Below are positions 1 through 6,286 of a DNA stretch of 7,420 nucleotides, piece by piece (the first letter of the stretch is position 1; each line of letters starts with the position of its first letter). The notes under the pieces were generated by a model. It was not told the DNA's origin. It searched no databases and was given only the letters and a program-made list of their open reading frames with translations. A program made the translations under genes and the position numbers. The DNA is taken from NCBI GenBank assembly GCA_020628635.1, contig JAHDEU010000098.1, forward strand, positions 1 to 7,420, in the 5' to 3' direction. Source of the DNA: Hellea sp. GTDB taxonomy: Bacteria; Pseudomonadota; Alphaproteobacteria; Caulobacterales; Maricaulaceae.

Positions 1-2065
1 GGAAACTCCGCTTGATCATGGGCGAGTTGACGATCCAGTCATCCAGATCGTCGTCCAGCAGCGCGCCGTCCAGCACGCCGTCGAGCGTGTTCACCGGCTC
101 CAGCGAGGTGATGGTCAGCGCGTAGTCGGTGATGGTGAAATTGATCGGCGCCAGCCCCAGCCGCTCCATGCGTTTGGTCAGCAGGAAACCCAGCGCGTTG
201 TTGACCTTGCGTCCCTCGAATGTGTGCACGACGAGGACGTGGTCGTTGCGGTCGAAGAAGCTCTCCACGAGCAGGCCATCGTCAGGCGGCAGTTCGGAAA
301 ACAGGCTCTGCAGCGTCAGCCATTGCTGGACCTGTTCCGGCAGGCGGTGCCAGAGCGAGACGTTGCTCACCACCTCCCGCACGCCGTCGCCCAGATAGGT
401 CGAGAGCGGCATCATCCCGCCCGCATATTGCGGGATCTTGGGACGGGCGCGCTTGGCCGGAACCGCCTCCACCGCCATGTCGCGAATGCCCTGATAGCGC
501 AGCGTTTCTCCGGCAAAGGCGAAGGTGTCGCCGGGGTTGAGGTTGATGACGAAGCGCTCCTCGATCTCGCCCACCACCCGCCCGCGCTTGGACTTGGAGG
601 ACGGCAGGCGGCGGACCTTGAGCTTGGCATATTCGACAATGGTGCCGATGTTCATGCGGTGGCGGCGCGCGGCATATTTGTCGGTGATGGTGTAGCCGCG
701 CGAGGTGGACTTGAGCCGCTTGAACCGCTCGTAGTTCTTCAGCGCGTAGCCGCCGTCGACCGCAAATGAGAGGATGGCGTCGAAGTCGGCCTTGGTCACG
801 TCGCGATAGGGCCAGGCGGAGCGGATCTCGGCCAGGGCCTCGCGGCGCTTTATCTTGCCCGCGCAGCCGCGGTTGACGAGATACTGCACGACTACGTCCA
901 TCGATCCGGCCGTGTACTCCGCGCCGTCGCGGTGGCCGTCGGCGATGGCACGAATGGCCACGTCGCATTCCACGACTTCCAGCGGATTGGTCGGGACCAG
1001 CACGGCGCGGGATGCTTCGTCGATGCGGTGGTTGGACCGACCGATGCGCTGCAGCAATCGCGACACGCCCTTGGGCGCGCCGACCTGGATGATCACGTCC
1101 ACGTCGCCCCAGTCGATGCCCATCTCCAGCGCGGATGTGCTGATGACCGCGCGCATCTTGCCCGCCGCGACCAGCGCTTCGGTCTTGCTCCGGCGTTCGC
1201 GCGACAGGCTGCCGTGATAGATGCCGATGGGAAGGTTGTCCTCGTTGATGGACCAGAGCTGCTGGAACAGGATTTCGGCCTGGGCGCGGGTATTGACGAA
1301 CACGATGGCGGAGTTGGCGGCCTTCACCTCGCGGTAGATGTCGCCCAAGGCAAACCGCGCCGAATGGCCGCCCAGCGGGAATTTGCCCTCGGGTTCGATG
1401 ATGGTCACCACCGGCGGCACGTCGCCCGCGACTTCGACCAGTTCGGCGGGCTGTCCTGTTGGCCCGAGCCAGGCGGCGGCCTTTTCGGGTTCCGCCACGG
1501 TCGCCGACAGCCCGAAGCGCACATGGTCCGGGGCCAGCGTCTTGAGACGCGCCAGCGCCAGCGCCGTGAAGTCGCCGCGCTTGCCGGTCGTGAAGCTGTG
1601 CATCTCGTCGATGACCACGCATTTCAGCGACGCGAAGTAGTCGGCCGCGTCGTCATAGCTCAGCAGCAGCATCAGGCTCTCCGGCGTGGTCAGCAGCATG
1701 TCCGGGGGCTTTTTGCGCTGCTTGGTGCGCTGGTAGCTCTTCGTGTCGCCCGTGCGCACGCCGATGGTGACGGGCAGGGACATGTCGCCCACCGGCTTCA
1801 TCAGGTTGCGCTCGATGTCGTTGGTCAGCGCCCTGAGCGGCGAGATGTAGAGCGTGTGGAGCGCGGGTTCGGCGTCCTCAGGCTTGTCCGCGAGGTCGCA
1901 GAGGCTTGCGAGAAACCCAGCCAGCGTCTTGCCGCCGCCGGTCGGGGCGATCAGCAGCGTGTCGCGGCCGCGCGCGAACTGCTCGACCATGCGCCGCTGG
2001 TAGGGCCGGATGGTCCAGTCGCGTTCCCAGAACCAGTCCTGGATGGATTGCGGGATGAGGCTCAC
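1..2065 (-). CDS. DNA ligase-associated DEXH-box helicase (Lhr-Core type), C-terminus off the window
   Basis: Superfamily 2 helicase of the bacterial ligase-associated (Lhr-Core) family, known to be an ATP-driven 3'-5' single-strand DNA translocase acting in DNA repair. I read 688 codons with no stop down to position 2. The family usually has about 800-850 residues, so roughly the last 120-160 are missing. Visible motifs: a Q-motif-like RDWTIRPYQ (residues 15-23), Walker A APTGGGKT (40-47), DEMH box (153-156), SAT (187-189), motif IV IVFVNTR, motif V STSALEMGIDWGD, and motif VI QRIGRSNHR (339-347). A winged-helix and accessory C-terminal region follows, reaching a family-typical DDLDDWIVNSPMIKRSF at the edge. 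The GTG at 2065 is the only start codon between the upstream in-frame stop (about 2144-2146) and Met26, and it is needed to include the Q motif. No Shine-Dalgarno sequence is visible before it. The gene is divergent from the nuclease-ligase pair. Confidence 0.95.
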   Translation of the reverse strand, partial: MSLIPQSIQDWFWERDWTIRPYQRRMVEQFARGRDTLLIAPTGGGKTLAGFLASLCDLADKPEDAEPALHTLYISPLRALTNDIERNLMKPVGDMSLPVTIGVRTGDTKSYQRTKQRKKPPDMLLTTPESLMLLLSYDDAADYFASLKCVVIDEMHSFTTGKRGDFTALALARLKTLAPDHVRFGLSATVAEPEKAAAWLGPTGQPAELVEVAGDVPPVVTIIEPEGKFPLGGHSARFALGDIYREVKAANSAIVFVNTRAQAEILFQQLWSINEDNLPIGIYHGSLSRERRSKTEALVAAGKMRAVISTSALEMGIDWGDVDVIIQVGAPKGVSRLLQRIGRSNHRIDEASRAVLVPTNPLEVVECDVAIRAIADGHRDGAEYTAGSMDVVVQYLVNRGCAGKIKRREALAEIRSAWPYRDVTKADFDAILSFAVDGGYALKNYERFKRLKSTSRGYTITDKYAARRHRMNIGTIVEYAKLKVRRLPSSKSKRGRVVGEIEERFVINLNPGDTFAFAGETLRYQGIRDMAVEAVPAKRARPKIPQYAGGMMPLSTYLGDGVREVVSNVSLWHRLPEQVQQWLTLQSLFSELPPDDGLLVESFFDRNDHVLVVHTFEGRKVNNALGFLLTKRMERLGLAPINFTITDYALTITSLEPVNTLDGVLDGALLDDDLDDWIVNSPMIKRSF

Positions 2066-2115
2066 GGGTAGGATACGCGCGGGGGAGGGCGCGCGTTGCG
2101 CGGCGTGGGGGAAGG

Positions 2116-2137
2116 GCGCGCTTCGCGCGGTTTTTTT
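2116..2137 (+). terminator. Terminator-like hairpin plus T-tract at the left end of the palindromic element
   Basis: A 5-bp GC stem (2116-2120 with 2124-2128, loop CTT) is followed by GG and seven T (2131-2137), the layout of an intrinsic terminator on the plus strand. No plus-strand gene ends here, so it would only stop transcription running antisense to the helicase. The mirror-image hairpin at 2295-2308 has a weaker pyrimidine tract on the minus strand. It may simply be part of the repeat. Confidence 0.4.
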
Positions 2138-2311
2138 GATTTGTCACCTCTCCGACCTCCGCTGCGCTCCGGCCACCTCTCCTTTTGGAGAGGAGTTGGA
2201 TAGGCATAGCCATTTCTCCAAACTCCTCTCCTCAAAGGAGAGGTGGGCTCGCAAGCGACGCGCGCGAGGTCGGAGAGGTGACGACATCAAAGAGCCGCGC
2301 GAAGCGCGTCA
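2116..2311. repeat. Long palindromic intergenic element (copy 1), about 196 bases
   Basis: Nearly the whole stretch is one imperfect inverted repeat that can fold into a long hairpin. Paired blocks from outside in: 2117-2130 with 2295-2308 (14 of 14, CGCGCTTCGCGCGG); 2143-2159 with 2266-2282 (17 of 17, GTCACCTCTCCGACCTC); 2173-2185 with 2234-2246 (13 of 13); 2188-2197 with 2221-2230 (10 of 10). The centre lies near 2205-2215. Each half also holds a smaller hairpin (2177-2192 and about 2227-2245). No transposase or reading frame of its own is visible, so it resembles a MITE-like or REP-like non-autonomous repeat. The start of a related copy lies at 7386-7420. It occupies the space between the helicase and nuclease starts. 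Confidence 0.85.
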
Positions 2312-2342
2312 CTCCCTGACTGATAGCACATTCCCGACACCC

Positions 2343-2433
2343 CCCTCATCCCGGGCTCGACCCGGAATCCATCAACCGGTCTCACCCGATGCGCCCACCG
2401 GAGATGGATGCCGGATCACGTCCGGGATGAGGG
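2343..2433. repeat. Second palindromic intergenic element, about 91 bases
   Basis: The outer arms CCCTCATCCCGG (2343-2354) and CCGGGATGAGGG (2422-2433) are perfect complements. The pairing continues imperfectly inward (CCCGGAATCCAT against ATGGATGCCGGA), and an inner CCGGT/ACCGG stem (2376-2380 with 2397-2401) closes a central loop. It differs in sequence from the element at 2116-2311. It has no coding content. The remaining bases up to the nuclease start (2434-2504) show no feature I can support and no clear promoter. Confidence 0.8.
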
Positions 2434-2504
2434 AAATCGATAGACCGAGGGCAACAGCAACCGACCGTCTCGCAACCCACCGCCCGCTCGCCCGTAACCT
2501 TCCC

Positions 2505-3530
2505 ATGGCACTCGACCCCGAAGACTGGATGGCCGTGCGTGACGGGCAGTTCTACTGCGTGCCGGCCGACACTTACGTCGATCCGATGACGCCCGTGGAC
2601 CGCGCCGTGATCACTCATGGTCACGCGGATCACGCGCGCAAGGGTCACGGCCGCGTCTGGGCGACGCCTGAAACCGTCGATATCATGCGCACGCGCTACT
2701 ATATCAGCGAAGAGACCGAGGCGACCAAGCTGCGCTATCACGAGCGGCATGATCTCGGCGGCGGGGTGACGCTGTGGTTCGCCTCCGCGGGCCATATTCT
2801 CGGGTCAGCCCAAGCCGTATTCGAATATCAGGGCCAGCGCATCGTCGCGGCGGGCGACTTCAAGCGCCATCCCGACCCGACCTGCGAACCCTTCGAGGTC
2901 GTGCCCTGCGACGTGTTCATCACCGAAGCCACATTCGCACTGCCCGTCTTCCAGCACCCGCCGCTGGAAGCCGAAGTGGAAAAGCTGCTGCGCACCATGG
3001 CGACGCTGCCCGATGCCACAATCATTCTCGGCGTCTATGCGCTGGGCAAGTGTCAGCGCGTGATGAAGACGCTGCGGCTCGCGGGATACGACAAGCCCTT
3101 CTACCTGCACGGCGCGCTGCGTCGGCTGACGGAACTCTATGAGAACTATGGCCAGGACTTCGGCGAGTGGCGGATGGTCTCGGACTTTCCCCGCTCCGAC
3201 AAGGACCGCTACCGCAACCACATCGTGCTGTGCCCGCCCGCGCAAGTGAACGACCGCTGGTCCCGCCGCTTCGCCGACCCGATCCCGGCAGCCGCCTCAG
3301 GCTGGATGCAGATACGCGCAAGGGCGCGGCAGAAGCGCGTGGAGCTGGGCATGGTGTGTTCCGACCACGCCGACTGGAACGACCTTATCCGCACCTGCAA
3401 GGAGACCGAGGCTGGTATGGTGTGGATCACCCACGGCCGGGTGGAAGCGCTGGAATATGCGCTGCGGCAAGAGGGCATTCCGGCCAAGGGGCTGCACCTG
3501 ATCGGCATGGAGGAGGAGGCGGGTGACTGA
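2505..3530 (+). CDS. DNA ligase-associated putative exonuclease, metallo-beta-lactamase fold
   Basis: A 341-residue protein of the ligase-associated exonuclease family, related to the beta-CASP/SNM1 group of metallo-beta-lactamase nucleases. It is predicted to trim DNA ends using bound metal ions; nuclease activity is inferred from the family. Metal-site motifs visible: HGHADH (residues 38-43, the HxHxDH signature), SAGHILGSAQ with His97, AGDF with Asp118, CSDHADW with His288, and ITHGR with His310. The open frame runs upstream to 2010 through repeat DNA, so that extension is rejected. The ATG at 2505 gives the family length. The ATG at 2529 (333 residues, MAVRDGQFYC) is an alternative. Neither has a strong Shine-Dalgarno sequence. 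It is probably transcribed with the ligase 294 bases downstream, and lies divergent to the helicase, a functional partner. Confidence 0.93.
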   Translation: MALDPEDWMAVRDGQFYCVPADTYVDPMTPVDRAVITHGHADHARKGHGRVWATPETVDIMRTRYYISEETEATKLRYHERHDLGGGVTLWFASAGHILGSAQAVFEYQGQRIVAAGDFKRHPDPTCEPFEVVPCDVFITEATFALPVFQHPPLEAEVEKLLRTMATLPDATIILGVYALGKCQRVMKTLRLAGYDKPFYLHGALRRLTELYENYGQDFGEWRMVSDFPRSDKDRYRNHIVLCPPAQVNDRWSRRFADPIPAAASGWMQIRARARQKRVELGMVCSDHADWNDLIRTCKETEAGMVWITHGRVEALEYALRQEGIPAKGLHLIGMEEEAGD

Positions 3531-3639
3531 CGTGTCGACGCTCCATCATGTCATCCTTGCCAAGCCAGCTCGGAGCCAGGACCCATTGGCGGCTTGCGGA
3601 CTTGTCTGGGCTGACCGAGGTGAGAACCGTCCGCCCATC

Positions 3640-3804
3640 TCCCTCCCCCGAGCAGGGGGAGGTGGGACGGGACGCGCAAGCGTCACGGCTCGGTGGGGGG
3701 TGCCCCGCTTTGGAGCTTCGCACCAAGCCTCACGTTCAGCGCACCCCCCACCGACCTTTCTCCCCAGCGGTCGAAAGTCCACCTCCCCCTGCTCGGGGGA
3801 GGGA
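3640..3804. repeat. Third palindromic intergenic element, between nuclease and ligase
   Basis: The outer arms 3640-3663 and 3781-3804 are perfect 24-base complements (arm begins TCCCTCCCCCGAGC). An inner pair TCGGTGGGGGGTGC (3690-3703) and GCACCCCCCACCGA (3741-3754) is a perfect 14-base match, and a small GCTT(T)GG/CCAAGC hairpin sits at the centre (about 3707-3729). The element ends only 6 bases before the ligase Shine-Dalgarno sequence. The stretch before it (3531-3639) shows only a weak imperfect hairpin (CAAGCC with GGCTTG, about 3570-3597) and no gene. Confidence 0.87.
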
Positions 3805-3810
3805 TATATG

Positions 3811-3818
3811 AGGGGGAG
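3811..3818 (+). promoter_or_regulatory. Ribosome binding site of the ATP-dependent DNA ligase
   Basis: AGGGGGAG lies 6 bases before ATG 3825 and decides that start over the in-frame upstream extension, which translates repeat DNA. The CTCCCCC in the left arm of the adjacent palindrome is complementary to it, so alternative pairing could mask the site; this is inference. Confidence 0.7.
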
Positions 3819-3824
3819 CACCCC

Positions 3825-5444
3825 ATGAGCTTCGCCGACTTCTCAGACTTGCTGGACGATCTCTACTTCACCAATTCCAACCTGTCGAAGCAGGCGATCT
3901 TCGCGGACTATCTGCGGCGCACGCCGGACCCGGATCGGGGCTGGGCGCTGGCGGCGATCGGGGGGACGCTGTCGTTCGATCTGTTCAAGCGCAACCTCGT
4001 CAAGTCGCTGATGGAGGAGCGGATGGACCCCTATCTGTTCCAGCTGTCCCGCCACTATGTCGGCGAGATGTCTGAGACGGTCGCGCTCGCCTGGCCGCAA
4101 AGCGAAGAGCCCACACGCCTCAACCGCCTGCCGGACCTCCACGAGGTCATCGAGGAGTTCAAGGTGCGCGACCGGGCAGGCATCCGCGACTACCTCATCC
4201 GCCTGCTCGACAACATGTCCCCGCCCCAGCGCTGGGCGCTGCTCAAGCTCGGCACGCGGGGCCTGCGGATCGGCATGAGCGCGCGCACGGTCAAGAAGAC
4301 GCTGGCCGACATGGCGGGCGTGGATGTGGGCGTGGTGGAGGAGCTGTGGCACGGGCTCTCCCCGCCTTACGAGTCGCTGTTCGCCTGGATCGACGGGCAA
4401 GCCGACATGCCCGACATCTCCAACGTGCTGACCTACTCGCCCGTCATGCTGTCCCACCCGATCGACGAGGACAAGGACCTGGGCGGCCTTGCCCCCGACA
4501 CCCACGCGGCCGAGTGGAAATGGGACGGCATCCGCGTGCAGGTCGCGGGGATGGGCGGCGAGGCGCGCATCTATTCGCGCACGGGCGACGACATCTCCCA
4601 CAGCTTCCCCGACCTCGCCGCGACCGTGAACTGGGACGCGGTGATCGACGGCGAGCTCCTGGTCCGGCCCGCCAATGAATCCGGGGAGCGCGAGATCGGC
4701 AGCTTCAACGACCTGCAACAGCGCCTTGGCAAGAAGAAGCCGTCCGCCAAGCTCATGCGAGACAAGCCCGCCCACCTCATCGCCTATGACATCATCTCCG
4801 AGGACGGCGTGTCCTTCCGCGACCAGACGCTGGACGAGCGGCGCGAGCGGCTCACGGCGTTCATCGAGAAGCGCAATCCCGACTATTACTCACTGTCCGA
4901 CCGCCTCGACTGGAGCACCGTCGATGACCTGCGGGAGTTGAGGGAGGAGGCCGCCGCCAGCGAAGGCCTCAAGGAAGGCCTGATGATCAAGCGGCGCGAC
5001 AGCGTCTATGTGGCGGGCCGCCCGAAACACGCCTGGTACAAGTGGAAGCGCGAGCCGTTCCTGCTCGATGCCGTGCTGATGTATGCGCAGCGCGGCACCG
5101 GTAAGCGCTCCTCCTACTATTCCGACTACACGTTCGGGCTCTGGGGAGAGAAGAACGGCGAGGAGACCCTGCTGCCCATCGGCAAGGCCTATTTCGGGTT
5201 CACGGACGAGGAGCTCGCCCAACTCGACAAGTGGATCAGAAACCACAAGGTCGCCCGCTACGGGCCGGTGCAGGAAGTCGACAAGGAGCTGGTCTTCGAA
5301 GTCGCTTTTGATTCCGCCCACGTCTCCCCGCGCCACAAATCCGGCTATGCGCTGCGCTTCCCGCGCATATCGCGCATCCGCTGGGACAAGCCCGCCCACG
5401 AAGCCGATCGCATCCCGGCGCTGGAGGCGCTTGTGGGAAAATAG
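3825..5444 (+). CDS. ATP-dependent DNA ligase (PP_1105-type, repair-cluster ligase)
   Basis: A 539-residue ATP-dependent DNA ligase that seals nicks via a ligase-AMP intermediate; it would act beside the essential NAD-dependent LigA. Domain order: N-terminal DNA-binding domain (about 1-200), adenylation domain (about 205-410), OB-fold domain (about 420-535). Catalytic motifs: motif I EWKWDG with the adenylated Lys232; Arg252 in YSRTGDD; motif III VIDGELL with Glu277; motif IIIa LIAYD with Asp322; motif IV EGLMIKR with Glu384 and Lys389; motif V WYKWK (404-408). All expected catalytic residues are present, so it should be active. The start ATG at 3825 has a good AGGGGGAG site and gives the family N-terminus (MSFADFSDLLDDLYFTNSNL). 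The frame is open back to 3693, but only through a palindromic repeat. It probably shares transcripts with the nuclease upstream, unless the repeat separates them. Confidence 0.97.
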   Translation: MSFADFSDLLDDLYFTNSNLSKQAIFADYLRRTPDPDRGWALAAIGGTLSFDLFKRNLVKSLMEERMDPYLFQLSRHYVGEMSETVALAWPQSEEPTRLNRLPDLHEVIEEFKVRDRAGIRDYLIRLLDNMSPPQRWALLKLGTRGLRIGMSARTVKKTLADMAGVDVGVVEELWHGLSPPYESLFAWIDGQADMPDISNVLTYSPVMLSHPIDEDKDLGGLAPDTHAAEWKWDGIRVQVAGMGGEARIYSRTGDDISHSFPDLAATVNWDAVIDGELLVRPANESGEREIGSFNDLQQRLGKKKPSAKLMRDKPAHLIAYDIISEDGVSFRDQTLDERRERLTAFIEKRNPDYYSLSDRLDWSTVDDLRELREEAAASEGLKEGLMIKRRDSVYVAGRPKHAWYKWKREPFLLDAVLMYAQRGTGKRSSYYSDYTFGLWGEKNGEETLLPIGKAYFGFTDEELAQLDKWIRNHKVARYGPVQEVDKELVFEVAFDSAHVSPRHKSGYALRFPRISRIRWDKPAHEADRIPALEALVGK

Positions 5445-5469
5445 CACAACATTTGATGCGCCCCTGCAT

Positions 5470-5484
5470 GCGGCGGCCCGCCGC
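5470..5484 (+). other. GC-rich hairpin after the ligase gene
   Basis: GCGGCG and CGCCGC form a perfect 6-bp stem with a GCC loop, 25 bases after the ligase stop. No T-tract follows, so it is not a standard intrinsic terminator. It could stabilise the 3' end of the ligase transcript or be chance in GC-rich DNA. Confidence 0.3.
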
Positions 5485-5496
5485 GCGCAAAGTCTT

Positions 5497-5521
5497 GGAA
5501 CGGACTCGCCGGAACACCGTT
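5497..5521 (+). promoter_or_regulatory. EcfG-type general stress promoter upstream of the DUF892 gene
   Basis: GGAAC at 5497-5501 and CGTT at 5518-5521 are separated by exactly 16 bases, matching the known alphaproteobacterial EcfG consensus (GGAAC, 16-17 bases, CGTT). Transcription would begin near 5528-5530, giving a leader of about 83 bases. The downstream gene belongs to a family often linked to stress, which supports the call. A second GGAAC at 5511 has no correctly spaced CGTT. Confidence 0.75.
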
Positions 5522-5612
5522 GATTAGGCGAGCGGGCTCCCCTCCCGCACAAATCACCGGGGCGACGATATCCGGCGCCCGTCACACGCAATCAAAGGAC
5601 GACACGAACCCC

Positions 5613-6122
5613 ATGGGCCATCAACTCAACAACCTCAAAGACCTCTACATCCTGGAGCTCAAGGACCTCTACAACGCCAACAAGCAGGCCAATGCCACGA
5701 CCGAGAAGCTGCACGGCGCGGCCACCAATTCCGAGCTGAAGGATGCGCTGGAGCGCTCCATCAAGGGCACCAACAAGGGCAATGAGCACATCCGCGCCAT
5801 TGTCGAGAGCCACGACGAAAAGCCGACCGGCCACAAATGCAAGGGCATGGAAGGCCTGACGACCGAAGCCGAAGAGCACGTCCTGAAGGGCGAGTTCGGC
5901 GACGACGACGTGCGCGACGCCATGCTGATCAGCCAGTACCAGCGCATGGCCCACTACGCGATCACGGGCTACGGCACGGTCGAAGCCTTCGCCAAGCGCC
6001 TCGGCCTCGAGGACGACGCCAAGAAGCTGGGCAAGTGCAAGGAAGAAACCATCGAGGGCGACCTGAAGTTCTCCCAGATGGCCGAAGGCAAGAACGGCAT
6101 CAATGCCGACGCCATGGCGTAG
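5613..6122 (+). CDS. DUF892 / YciF-like ferritin-fold stress protein
   Basis: A 169-residue, all-helical, highly charged soluble protein of the DUF892 (YciE/YciF) family, which has a ferritin-like four-helix fold; its biochemical role is not firmly established. Family landmarks are LKDLYILELKDLYNANKQ (helix 1, residues 8-25), a middle helix with GNEHIRAIVE (56-65), KCKGMEGL (75-82), and QYQRMAHYAITGYGT, followed by AKRLGL. From memory, many family members read about VEHYEIARYGT here, so Ala113 and Ala116 replace two glutamates expected near the metal site. The start ATG 5613 gives the normal family length; AAAGGA lies 13 bases upstream, a long spacing. The gene has its own EcfG-like promoter at 5497-5521 and its own terminator at 6190-6222, so it is probably a single-gene stress-induced unit. 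Confidence 0.92.
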   Translation: MGHQLNNLKDLYILELKDLYNANKQANATTEKLHGAATNSELKDALERSIKGTNKGNEHIRAIVESHDEKPTGHKCKGMEGLTTEAEEHVLKGEFGDDDVRDAMLISQYQRMAHYAITGYGTVEAFAKRLGLEDDAKKLGKCKEETIEGDLKFSQMAEGKNGINADAMA

Positions 6123-6189
6123 GGCTCACGCCCCCACCAAACAACGTGTGACCGCGTAGTACCGTCCAGATACACATGTCACCACGTCA

Positions 6190-6222
6190 ACCGCTCTCCC
6201 CATCCGGGGCGGGCGGTTTTTT
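6190..6222 (+). terminator. Intrinsic terminator of the DUF892 gene
   Basis: ACCGC-TC-T-CCCC pairs with GGGG-C-GG-GCGGT around an ATCC loop (stem 6190-6217), with a single T/C mismatch. The final T begins a six-T tract (6217-6222), followed by CGTTT. It lies 68 bases after the DUF892 stop and separates that gene from the IclR regulator. Confidence 0.88.
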
Positions 6223-6252
6223 CGTTTCTGAGGGCCGTGCAAATTCGCAGTG

Positions 6253-6280
6253 GCGCATGCGCGCCCGCCCGCGCTAGATA
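6253..6280 (+). promoter_or_regulatory. Possible operator palindrome and -10-like box before the IclR gene
   Basis: GCGCATGCGC (6253-6262) is a perfect 10-base palindrome 24 bases before ATG 6287. TAGATA (6275-6280) resembles a -10 box and would place the transcript start almost on the ATG, consistent with a leaderless message. No matching -35 box is visible. Autoregulation is common in the IclR family, but short GC palindromes also arise by chance. Confidence 0.25.
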
Positions 6281-6286
6281 CGCGCC

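Noticed and set aside
282..1622. 446-codon minus-strand open frame inside the helicase
   Set aside because: It lies in another frame of the same strand; its translation is Arg/Gly/Ala-rich with no family motifs, while the overlapping frame encodes a complete set of helicase motifs.
932..2071. 379-codon plus-strand open frame antisense to the helicase
   Set aside because: It is a product of high third-position GC opposite a well-supported gene; its His/Asp/Gly/Arg-rich translation resembles no family I know.
2010..2504. Upstream 165-codon extension of the nuclease frame
   Set aside because: It overlaps the helicase start and translates two palindromic repeats; the family N-terminus begins at 2505 or 2529.
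2116..3804. Possible CRISPR array or tandem repeat from the repeated hairpins
   Set aside because: The hairpins are different inverted repeats and not regularly spaced direct repeats; there are no spacers and no cas gene.
3693..3824. Upstream extension of the ligase frame
   Set aside because: It translates repeat DNA; ATG 3825 has a good ribosome binding site and starts the conserved N-terminus.
3843..4775. 310-codon minus-strand open frame opposite the ligase
   Set aside because: Shadow of the ligase coding sequence in GC-rich DNA, rich in Val/Gly/Leu/His, with no recognisable domain.
5520..5612. Upstream extension of the DUF892 frame
   Set aside because: It starts at the promoter -10 region and adds residues with no family match.
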